Source: an uncultured Lachnospiraceae bacterium
GTDB lineage: Bacteria; Bacillota_A; Clostridia; Lachnospirales; Lachnospiraceae
DNA: 8,535 bases
Direction of reading: 5' to 3'
Assembly (NCBI GenBank): GCA_947177885.1
Contig: CAMWWF010000111.1
Coordinates: 1-8,535 of the forward strand
Part shown: positions 1-6,203 of the stretch, one piece after another
Numbering within the stretch: position 1 is the stretch's first letter
Layout of the letters: each line of letters begins with the position of its first letter
Position numbers and translations under genes: made by a program
Notes under the pieces: generated by a model
Told to the model about the DNA's origin: nothing
Database searches by the model: none
The model's input: only the letters and a program-made list of their open reading frames with translations

Positions 1-810
1 GTATTCTTTTTCCTGAAGCCGCTGGTAGAAGTTGTCTTATTCAGCCTGAATGAGGTGACTTTGGATATAGACGGAGTTCATAAGTCATGGACAGGAATTT
101 CCAACTATGTATATGTGCTTCGTACACATGCCACATATTATCAGGAGCTGATTAAAACTTTCACCGATGCACTGCCGAAGACAATTTTGATTATATTTTT
201 CTCGTTATTTGCAGCCGTGCTGCTGAACGGTAAATTTAAGTTCCGAGGCGCTGCGAGAGTATTGTTTTTCCTCCCGATTATTCTGGCAACGGATTTGATC
301 AGCATTAAGCTGACAGGTGTGACCATGGAGAGTATGGACAGCAGCAGCGGCGCCGGCGGAAGTATGAATGGTGCCCTGATTCTGGTGGATTTCCTGATAA
401 GCAGCGTGGGACTTCCGAAAGATCTGATCGGAACGTTGCTGGGAGCGATTTCCAATGTATTTGAAACAATTAAGCTGAGCGGTGTGCAGACGCTGATATT
501 CCTGGCGGGCCTGCAGTCCATCAGTCCCAGTATGTATGAGGTGGCGAAGATGGAGGGCGCAACGGCTTATGAAACTTTCTGGAAAGTTACGCTTCCTACG
601 GTTTCACCGCTGATAATGACAAATGTAGTTTACACAATTACAGATAACCTGATGAGAACCGATTTGATTGAGTCGATTCAGAATACGGCATTTCGTCAGG
701 CCCAGTACGGAAACAGTGCGGCTATGAGTGTGGTATTCCTGGTGTGTACCCTTGTTGTCATCGGTGTAGTGTGCATGATTCTGGGAAAGGTGGTGTTCTA
801 CAATGACTAA
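1..810 (+). CDS. Carbohydrate ABC transporter permease, 5'-truncated by the window edge
   Basis: This is an inner-membrane subunit of a CUT1-type sugar ABC importer. The frame is open from base 1 (codons read VFFFLKPLVEVV...), so the true start lies upstream. The GTG at 55 is an internal codon, not a start. The visible 269 residues contain hydrophobic segments around residues 60-76, 86-106, 125-137, 163-175 and 243-264. The EAA loop that contacts the ATPase is at about residues 179-203: YEVAKMEGA, then F, then LPTVSP. A Ser/Gly-rich stretch at about 113-121 (SSSGAGGS) lies in a loop. It is the first half of a permease pair: its last 8 bases overlap the next gene, implying coupled translation. 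The style resembles LplB/YtcP-type oligosaccharide permeases, which commonly use a shared ATPase encoded elsewhere. The binding protein is probably just upstream, outside the window. The substrate is inferred from neighbours only. Confidence 0.9.
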   Translation, partial: VFFFLKPLVEVVLFSLNEVTLDIDGVHKSWTGISNYVYVLRTHATYYQELIKTFTDALPKTILIIFFSLFAAVLLNGKFKFRGAARVLFFLPIILATDLISIKLTGVTMESMDSSSGAGGSMNGALILVDFLISSVGLPKDLIGTLLGAISNVFETIKLSGVQTLIFLAGLQSISPSMYEVAKMEGATAYETFWKVTLPTVSPLIMTNVVYTITDNLMRTDLIESIQNTAFRQAQYGNSAAMSVVFLVCTLVVIGVVCMILGKVVFYND

Positions 811-1858
811 AGCTAAGTCAAAGGGCAAGCCCCAAACCAAAACCAAGACTGCAGCTCTTGCCAAAGGAAGACGTATTCCGAGAAACGCCAACGAATGGGC
901 ATTTTGGATGCGGCGTAAGGGAGGACACTTATTCATGTCCATACTGCGGTATGCATTGATTCTCTGTATCGGTATGGTTATCCTCATGCCGATACTGCAG
1001 ATGATATCCTCCACTTTTATGTCGCCGGCAGAAGTGGGAAGTCCGGTTTCCACGTGGGTTCCTTCCTCTTTTTCCATAGAGCATCTTTTTGTGGCGTTTA
1101 ATCTGCTGAATTATCCGAAGGCATTGTTGTATACTCTTGCAACCACAGCTCTGCAGGTAGTTCTGCAGACATTATCGGCAGCGGTAACAGGATATTCCTT
1201 TGCAAGAATTCGGTCCAAAAAGACCCAGAAGCTGTTTGCCATTGTTATTTTGACAATTGTGGTACCGCCTTCTGTATTGATGCTGCCGCAGTACATGTTT
1301 TTCCGGAATTTTGATGTTTTTGGAATTTTCGGTCTGATTACCGGTTCTTCCATAAACCTGCTGGGAAATCCGATTGTACTGTATCTGCTGGATATCTGCG
1401 GTATGGGATTAAAATCAGGACTGTATATCTACATTTTCCGTCAGTTTTTCCGCGGACTGCCCAGAGAGCTGGAAGAAGCAGCGCATATGGACGGGTGCAG
1501 TTTTGTCAAAACACTGTTCAGCATCATTATGCCCAATGCCGTACCGGGTATTATTACCGTGTCGGTTCTGAGCTTTGTGTGGAACTGGAATGATACATAC
1601 TTTACGAATCTTTTCGTTTCCAATAAGCTGAATCTGATGGTTAAACTGCTGGATGTATCCAGCGACATGCAGAACGCTTTGTGGGGTATACACGGTAAGA
1701 TTCCGGGAGATTTCTTCTTTGAAAACCAGAATGTATTGTATCAGGCTTCAATATTAACGGCAAGTTCTCTTTTGGTAGTTGTACCTCTGATTGTGCTTTA
1801 TATGTTTGTGCAGAAGCGCTTTGTGGAGAGTGCCAGCAATGCAGGTATTGTTGGTTAA
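803..1858 (+). CDS. Carbohydrate ABC transporter permease (MalG/LplC-like, CUT1)
   Basis: This is the second membrane subunit of the importer, 351 residues. The ATG lies inside the end of the upstream permease gene, and an AAAGGTGG-like ribosome binding site about 9 bases upstream supports it. The N-terminus is an unusually Lys/Arg-rich cytoplasmic tail of about 40 residues (MTKAKSKGKPQTKTKT). Membrane segments follow at about 46-70, 106-133, 144-164, 186-212, 249-262 and 316-336. A canonical EAA loop is at 219-248 (LPRELEEAAHMDG, then MPNAVPG), and a typical family C-terminus ends the protein (QKRFVESASNAGIVG). A loop at about 277-312 is longer than in MalG, as is common in oligosaccharide permeases. 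No ATP-binding subunit is encoded in the window, so an ATPase from elsewhere (MsmX-like) is probably shared. A sialylated sugar substrate is inferred from the downstream genes. Confidence 0.93.
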   Translation: MTKAKSKGKPQTKTKTAALAKGRRIPRNANEWAFWMRRKGGHLFMSILRYALILCIGMVILMPILQMISSTFMSPAEVGSPVSTWVPSSFSIEHLFVAFNLLNYPKALLYTLATTALQVVLQTLSAAVTGYSFARIRSKKTQKLFAIVILTIVVPPSVLMLPQYMFFRNFDVFGIFGLITGSSINLLGNPIVLYLLDICGMGLKSGLYIYIFRQFFRGLPRELEEAAHMDGCSFVKTLFSIIMPNAVPGIITVSVLSFVWNWNDTYFTNLFVSNKLNLMVKLLDVSSDMQNALWGIHGKIPGDFFFENQNVLYQASILTASSLLVVVPLIVLYMFVQKRFVESASNAGIVG

Positions 1859-1879
1859 AACACAGATACTGTTAATAGC

Positions 1880-1934
1880 GGAATGATGTCTCTGCACTGG
1901 GGTTGTGTCATCAGCCCTGGTGCAGTTTCATTCC
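1880..1934 (+). other. Long imperfect stem-loop between the permease and DUF624 genes
   Basis: The 11-base arm CTGCACTGGGG (1892-1902) pairs with CCCTGGTGCAG (1915-1925), with two G-U pairs, across a 12-base loop. A second stem, GGAATGA (1880-1886) with TCATTCC (1928-1934), extends it past a small asymmetric internal loop. It starts about 20 bases after the permease stop codon. It is followed by TCTTAATAG rather than a real T-run, so it is a poor intrinsic terminator. It more likely protects or processes the mRNA, setting transporter mRNA levels apart from the downstream genes, or acts as a leaky attenuator. Confidence 0.6.
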
Positions 1935-1945
1935 TCTTAATAGTT

Positions 1946-1952
1946 GAAAGGA
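1946..1952 (+). promoter_or_regulatory. Ribosome binding site deciding the DUF624 gene start
   Basis: GAAAGGA sits 8 bases before the ATG at 1961. The in-frame upstream ATG at 1883 lies inside the stem-loop and has no ribosome binding site, so 1961 is the supported start. Confidence 0.75.
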
Positions 1953-1960
1953 TACATTAT

Positions 1961-2647
1961 ATGGAGCTGGAAGCGTTTGAGAAAATGCAGAGTTCACGTT
2001 TTTACAGATTTTTTGATTGTGTCAGCAGGCTGATTCTGGTGAATTTGTGCATTGTGATATTATCCTTATGCGGGCTGGTAGTGCTGGGGCTGTATCCGGC
2101 GCTGTTTGCAGCGGCAGCATATCTGAATGATGTATTTGAATGTAAGGAAGGCAAAATGCTTCCTACGATGTTTCAATATTTTAAGAAATATTTTCTGATC
2201 GGTAATCTTCTTATGGTAATTTCGGTTCCTACCGTAGGCCTGGGCTTTTACATTGTCTTTGGCCGGGAATTAAATACTTTTGCCTATCTGATATTATTCT
2301 GCTGGATTATTGTTTCAATGGTACTGTATTGGTATCTCCCTGTAATCAGTGTATTGTATCCGGAATTTAAGACAGGAAAAAAGCTATTATTCTCATTGGT
2401 AGTGTCCGGTGACAGATGGCTGCTGACAGTGTTGTTTCTTGCCTTAAATCTTGTATGGCTTTATGTAGTACTGCTTATACCGCAGCTTATGATGTTTGTA
2501 ATGTTTTCTGCGCCCATATGGTTTGGTACATGGAGGATTAAGAAAGCGTTAAAACCGGACAGCTTTTTTGATCCCCTGAGAGAAGATGAAGAGTATATGG
2601 CTGCCAGAGAAAAAGAAAAAAATGATATTCAACAGCCAAGAAGGTGA
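1961..2647 (+). CDS. DUF624 (YesL-like) membrane protein
   Basis: This is a 228-residue integral membrane protein of the DUF624/YesL family, which is typically encoded beside CUT1 oligosaccharide permeases in Firmicutes. Its biochemical role is not established, though an accessory role in sugar uptake is often supposed. The start at 1961 gives the usual family N-terminus (MELEAFEKMQSSRFYRFFDC). Hydrophobic segments lie at about 23-44, 77-100, 107-131 and 152-190 (the last may be two helices). Family-like features are the 'GLYPALFAAAAYL' stretch (about 43-55) and the 'YWYLPVISVLYPEF' stretch (about 123-136). The C-terminal tail from about 192 is charged and predicted cytoplasmic (REDEEYMAAREKEK). 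The gene follows the permease by about 100 bases that hold a stem-loop. The family is clear, but the function is unknown. Confidence 0.85.
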   Translation: MELEAFEKMQSSRFYRFFDCVSRLILVNLCIVILSLCGLVVLGLYPALFAAAAYLNDVFECKEGKMLPTMFQYFKKYFLIGNLLMVISVPTVGLGFYIVFGRELNTFAYLILFCWIIVSMVLYWYLPVISVLYPEFKTGKKLLFSLVVSGDRWLLTVLFLALNLVWLYVVLLIPQLMMFVMFSAPIWFGTWRIKKALKPDSFFDPLREDEEYMAAREKEKNDIQQPRR

Positions 2648-2663
2648 TGAAGTAATACAAAAC

Positions 2664-2700
2664 GGTTATTTTCGGAACTTGACAGGAGCTGTCCATAACC
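2664..2700 (+). repeat. Nested inverted repeats around the sialidase promoter (possible operator)
   Basis: An outer pair, GGTTAT (2664-2669) and ATAACC (2695-2700), encloses an inner dyad, GACAG-GAG-CTGTC (2681-2693). The inner dyad begins inside the TTGACA -35 hexamer and runs into the spacer, where a repressor could block RNA polymerase. As RNA it could form a weak hairpin, but it is not followed by a clean T-run. The operator role is inferred from position, and no regulator gene is visible in the window. Confidence 0.4.
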
Positions 2701-2708
2701 CTTATATT
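2679..2708 (+). promoter_or_regulatory. Predicted sigma-A promoter for the sialidase-nan gene group
   Basis: A perfect -35 hexamer TTGACA (2679-2684) and a near-consensus -10 hexamer TATATT (2703-2708) are separated by 18 bases. A TTATAT alternative at 2702 gives 17. The start point would fall near 2715, leaving a leader of about 90 bases before the sialidase. The gap of about 155 bases that contains it is the longest in the window and separates transport genes from catabolic genes. This suggests a second transcription start within the cluster. Confidence 0.6.
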
Positions 2709-2775
2709 TTGAAGAGTGTTGTGGGTGGCTTTTTGCTTATATTGAATACAATGCTGCTACGGCTGAATATAAAAT

Positions 2776-2797
2776 GTGCTGAAGCACGGAAAAGAGG
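2776..2797 (+). promoter_or_regulatory. Small hairpin and ribosome binding site deciding the sialidase start
   Basis: GTGC-TGAA-GCAC (2776-2787) can fold into a tetraloop hairpin that buries the in-frame upstream GTG at 2776, which has no ribosome binding site. Immediately after it, AAAGAGG (2791-2797) sits 5 bases before the GTG at 2803, making 2803 the better start. The short spacing and GTG codon suggest moderate translation. Confidence 0.5.
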
Positions 2798-2802
2798 TAA
2801 AT

Positions 2803-4242
2803 GTGATTAAGACAGTGACAGAGCCATTTCCCGGGGAGTGCATGGGAAGCAAACGGTTTCGGATTCCCGGTTTGTGGGTAACACAAAAAAACACTTTGAT
2901 AGCGTCCTGCGATGCCCGTTGGAGCCACGGGCTGGATGCGGCAGGGAATCTGGAGACGGTGATTGCCAGGTCTTCGGATAACGGACACAGCTGGGAAAGA
3001 CAATTTGTAAATCATTTTGAGGATGTGGAGGACGGTTCGGACAGATGTATTTTCAGTGCAGGCTTTATTGACCCTGCTTTAGGGGAGGACGGCAGGGGAA
3101 ATTTGTATCTGCTGGCAGATCTGTGTCCTGCTTTTGTAGGAGGCTGGGCGGTTAACGGAATGGTGTGCGGACAGCAAAACGGCGGGCGGCACGCCAACGG
3201 AAAGCTGGCTCTGAAAAATATGGAAAGCCATACCTGTGCAGAGACCCAGGAACTGAACGAAGAGACGTATCCTTATTATGCCGGCGATGCAGGGGAAGAC
3301 GGCTATTTGCCGGTTTTGAGGATCAAAGACGGACAGCCTTACGATGATTATCTGCTTGATGATGAGATGTATCTGTACCAGCGCAGGGAGGGAAAGGTCC
3401 AGAAGGTGATGATTCCTCAGCTTGACGGCGAAGGCAGAATGACGGACCAAAAGATTCATGCAAATATATTTTTTGCGGCTTCTCCTGTTAAATCTTATCC
3501 GGCCTTTCACATTGTGTGCCGTATCAGCAGTGATGAGGGCAGAACCTGGAGCAGGCTGCAGTTTGTCAGCGCACAGATCGAAGGGAAAGGATTTACGGCG
3601 GTATGTCCCGGCAGAGGTTTCTGCTATCATTATCAGGGTAAGGAAAGAATGCTTTTTGCTGTTTATGACAACAATCTGGGCACCGAGTTCGCCAGTGTAA
3701 TCTACACGGAGGACCAGGGGGTAACTTGGAAAAGAGGAGAACGGGCAAAGGACACCGGCTTTCGGGAGAACGGGGAATACGTTAAGTCTTCGGAATCTCA
3801 GATGGTACAGATGCCGGACGGAAGCCTGCGGATGTTCTCCAGAAATATGATCCGTGAAATTACTTATGCGGACAGTCGGGACGGCGGCGTGACCTGGAGC
3901 GCATTCCGGAGGGACCCGGGACTCAGGTACTGCGGTAATTGTATGGTAAGTGTAATCAATTATTCCCATCCCGTTGAGGGAAAGCCTGCTTTGATAGCCA
4001 GTTACCCCGGAGGGGATGAGGAAGCCTATCATCGCGTAAACGGTATTATAGCAATAGGACTGATAGAGGAAAAGACCGGGGAAGTGGAATGGAAGTACCA
4101 TTATCCTGTCAATAAGGCGCCTTATTACTACAGCTGCCTTACCGAACTGCCGGGAGGTGACATCGCCCTTTGGTACGAATATGAAGAATATGCCATTACT
4201 TTGGCAGTGTACTCTCTGGAGGAATTAATGGCAGAGGGGTGA
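2803..4242 (+). CDS. Exo-alpha-sialidase, GH33, apparently cytoplasmic
   Basis: It is predicted to hydrolyse terminal alpha-linked sialic acid from glycans. At 479 residues it is little more than one six-bladed propeller. The FRIP motif supplies R20 of the arginine triad; R347 (FSRN) and R411 (HRVNG) fit the other two. D45, 25 residues after R20 as in Clostridium perfringens NanI, fits the acid/base. E331 (SESQ) and Y443 (YYYSCLTELPGG) fit the nucleophile pair. Four Asp boxes (SxDxGxxW) are at 57-64, 242-249, 302-309 (first position T) and 358-365. An irregular insertion lies at about 110-230. There is no signal peptide, sorting motif or CBM40, so the enzyme should stay in the cell and act on imported sialosides. 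The GTG at 2803 is preferred over 2776. Linkage preference, and hydrolytic versus trans-sialidase activity, cannot be read from the sequence by eye. Confidence 0.92.
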   Translation: MIKTVTEPFPGECMGSKRFRIPGLWVTQKNTLIASCDARWSHGLDAAGNLETVIARSSDNGHSWERQFVNHFEDVEDGSDRCIFSAGFIDPALGEDGRGNLYLLADLCPAFVGGWAVNGMVCGQQNGGRHANGKLALKNMESHTCAETQELNEETYPYYAGDAGEDGYLPVLRIKDGQPYDDYLLDDEMYLYQRREGKVQKVMIPQLDGEGRMTDQKIHANIFFAASPVKSYPAFHIVCRISSDEGRTWSRLQFVSAQIEGKGFTAVCPGRGFCYHYQGKERMLFAVYDNNLGTEFASVIYTEDQGVTWKRGERAKDTGFRENGEYVKSSESQMVQMPDGSLRMFSRNMIREITYADSRDGGVTWSAFRRDPGLRYCGNCMVSVINYSHPVEGKPALIASYPGGDEEAYHRVNGIIAIGLIEEKTGEVEWKYHYPVNKAPYYYSCLTELPGGDIALWYEYEEYAITLAVYSLEELMAEG

Positions 4243-4270
4243 GAAGCAGCACGGGTTTAAAATATAAAAG

Positions 4271-4287
4271 ATTCACATTTATTCACA
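4271..4287 (+). repeat. Direct heptamer repeat, one helical turn apart
   Basis: ATTCACA occurs at 4271-4277 and again at 4281-4287, an offset of exactly 10 bases. It lies in the AT-rich gap between the sialidase and GH123 genes, just after TTTAAAATATAAAAG. The spacing would place two half-sites on the same helix face. The pair may be a protein binding site, or chance in AT-rich DNA. Confidence 0.3.
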
Positions 4288-4319
4288 GCAGATTTGGCAA
4301 AACGGGAGGTTAGGACATC

Positions 4320-6050
4320 ATGCTGGAAACGAAGCTTGTGAGTTCGCTGGACAAGGTGGGAGCGGACAGAGATTTTCTGGAGTTGGACAGACAAAAACCC
4401 CTGTACGGCTATGTGGGGGAAGAGGTTTCCTTTCAAATTGCGTACAGAGATACTTCTCTGCAGAAGGATGAGAGGGATGTGAGACGCATTGTTGTCTCTT
4501 CCGCAGGAGAGGTACAGGCGGATGTGAGAGTGCGGCAGGTACTTAATGTAATGTGCCGCCGCAGCTGTAATCCGGATTCTTATGATGAGGATTATCTTTT
4601 CTATGAGGCCGGAATGGCTCCGGATCTTTTGAAAGACCTGGAACCGGGAGAAACATTTGAGGTGACGGGGGACTGGAGAAGCCTCTGGATAGATGTCTGT
4701 CCCAGGCAGGACGCAGGGCAATGCTGTCTTACCTTTGCACTGGAAGAGAAAAATGAGATTTCTGCAGACGCTTCCGAAAAAAGTGTGCAGGCTTCTGCAG
4801 GTAAAGGCGAAACAGGCGGTCTGGAGAATGGGGGCGCCCGGAAGGCAGAGGAATTGACAGTCACGGTGCAGGTGTCAGGGGAATCTCTTCCAAAACTGAA
4901 TATCCCTCACACAGAGTGGTTCCACTACGATGGAATTGCGGATTATTACGGAGTTGAAGTGTTTTCTGAGGAGTTCTGGAGGATTTTCCGGAATTTCCTG
5001 GCAGTTTATATCAAGAGAGGCTGCAATACCATCCTTACACCCGTTCTTACACCGCCTTTGGATACAGAGGTGGGAGGAGAGAGAACTACCGTACAGCTGG
5101 TGGATGTGGAGCTGGCGGAGGGTGAGTACAGGCTGGATTTATCAAAGCTGGAGCGTTTTTTGGATGTCTGTCTGGAGGCAGGGATTGCGTATTTTGAGAT
5201 CTGCCATCTGTTTACCCAGTGGGGAGCTGCAGCCGCACCCAAGGTGGTGGCTATGGTAAACGGACGGGAGGAGAAGATATTCGGATGGGATACGCCTTCC
5301 AGTGACCCTGAATATCTGAAATTCCTTACCGCCCTGCTTCCTCAGGTAAAAGATCTGCTGAGCCGCAGAGGGCTGTTACAATGCAGTTTCTTCCATATTT
5401 CGGATGAGCCGGATTTGAATTCCGAACATTATCAGACCTCTCAGAGCACGGTACGCAGTCTGCTGAAGGGCTGCACCATAGTAGAGGCTGTCACGGATTA
5501 TAAATACTACGAGAAGGGTCTGGTGGACATTCCCGTATGCGCAACCGACCATATAGAGCCGTTTTTGGAAAGGCGTCCTGAAAAGCTCTGGTGTTATTAC
5601 TGCTGTTCCCAGACAAAAGATGTGCCCAATCGGTTTATCAGTATGCCCAGCTGGCGCAACAGGATATACGGGGTTCTTCTGTATTGGCACCATATAGACG
5701 GGTTCCTTCATTGGGGATTTAATTTTTACAACAGCGGTCTTTCCAGGAAGAAGATAAATCCTTATGAGACTCCGGATGCGGACAATTTCTTTCCGGCAGG
5801 AGACCCTTTCCTGGTTTATCCGGGAAAGGACGGTATTCCGGATGAATCCATACGGCTTATGGTTCAAAAGGAAGCCATTGACGATTATCGGGCGCTGTGC
5901 CTGCTGGAATCCCGGATAGGAAGAGATAAGGTAATGGAACTGATCCGCCGGGAGGCCGGAATGGAGCTGTCTTTCCGTCAGTATCCCAGAGAGAAGGAAT
6001 TTATTCTGAATTTGAGAGCCTGTGTGGATAAGATGCTGAGTGGCGGCTGA
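4320..6050 (+). CDS. GH123-type (DUF4091) glycoside hydrolase, probable beta-N-acetylhexosaminidase
   Basis: This 576-residue protein matches the DUF4091 / GH123 catalytic-domain family, whose characterised members are beta-N-acetylgalactosaminidases using an Asp-Glu pair and help from the substrate acetamido group. A beta-sandwich-like N-terminal region (about 1-190) precedes a TIM-barrel-like domain (about 195-540). The candidate dyad is D362-E363 in HISDEPD. The aromatic strand DGFLHWGFNFY (460-470) and the C-terminal signature FPAGDPFLVYPG followed by SIRLMVQKEAIDDYRAL (491-526) are typical of the family. GGGAGGT (4304-4310), 9 bases before the ATG, fixes the start. There is no signal peptide, so it should act inside the cell beside the sialidase. 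A hydrophilic low-complexity insertion sits at about 142-178. Many DUF4091 members are uncharacterised, so exact substrate and activity are uncertain. Confidence 0.8.
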   Translation: MLETKLVSSLDKVGADRDFLELDRQKPLYGYVGEEVSFQIAYRDTSLQKDERDVRRIVVSSAGEVQADVRVRQVLNVMCRRSCNPDSYDEDYLFYEAGMAPDLLKDLEPGETFEVTGDWRSLWIDVCPRQDAGQCCLTFALEEKNEISADASEKSVQASAGKGETGGLENGGARKAEELTVTVQVSGESLPKLNIPHTEWFHYDGIADYYGVEVFSEEFWRIFRNFLAVYIKRGCNTILTPVLTPPLDTEVGGERTTVQLVDVELAEGEYRLDLSKLERFLDVCLEAGIAYFEICHLFTQWGAAAAPKVVAMVNGREEKIFGWDTPSSDPEYLKFLTALLPQVKDLLSRRGLLQCSFFHISDEPDLNSEHYQTSQSTVRSLLKGCTIVEAVTDYKYYEKGLVDIPVCATDHIEPFLERRPEKLWCYYCCSQTKDVPNRFISMPSWRNRIYGVLLYWHHIDGFLHWGFNFYNSGLSRKKINPYETPDADNFFPAGDPFLVYPGKDGIPDESIRLMVQKEAIDDYRALCLLESRIGRDKVMELIRREAGMELSFRQYPREKEFILNLRACVDKMLSGG

Positions 6051-6102
6051 AGATAGGAAAGAAAGGCTGAAAGAATTCCGGAGCTGAGAGCCTGTGTGGA
6101 TA
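6013..6102 (+). repeat. Direct repeat of 18 bases, offset 72
   Basis: TGAGAGCCTGTGTGGATA is present exactly at 6013-6030, inside the end of the GH123 gene, and at 6085-6102, after its stop codon. The offset of 72 bases is a whole number of codons, and flanking bases also match in part. Confidence 0.85.
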
Positions 6103-6122
6103 GGCTGCCAGGCGGATTTTAA
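6057..6122 (+). pseudogene. Remnant copy of the GH123 gene's 3' end
   Basis: Read in the same frame as the GH123 gene, past its TGA (6048) and a TAG (6054), this stretch encodes ERKAERIPELRACVDRLPGG then F and a TAA at 6120. The genuine end of the GH123 protein is PREKEFILNLRACVDKMLSGG. About 10 of 21 aligned positions are identical, including the run LRACVD, with K/R and M/L as conservative changes. It has no start or ribosome binding site. It is either a decayed partial tandem duplication or the surviving tail of a deleted second DUF4091 paralogue. The match is read directly from the sequence; the history is inferred. Confidence 0.65.
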
Positions 6123-6203
6123 AGACTGTAATGTCTTGCCAAGAATGCAGAAATGACGGCGGCGGCAGGGAAAAACAGGCTGTAAATAAAGAGAGGAATA
6201 GAT

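Noticed and set aside
2586..2810. Short + strand open frame across the end of the DUF624 gene and the promoter gap
   Set aside because: It has no ribosome binding site, overlaps the DUF624 gene in another frame, and its product resembles no family.
3079..4101. Minus-strand open frame (340 codons) opposite the sialidase
   Set aside because: The sialidase on the + strand carries intact catalytic motifs throughout this stretch. The antisense product has no recognisable motif.
6122..6137. AAGAC-TGTAAT-GTCTT hairpin after the GH123 remnant, considered as a terminator
   Set aside because: The stem is only five pairs, A/T-containing, and followed by GCCAAG rather than a T-run. The kinase gene downstream appears to be in the same unit.
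6153..6185. Ten-codon mini-frame (MTAAAGKNRL) before the kinase gene
   Set aside because: It has no ribosome binding site and no sign of a leader-peptide function.
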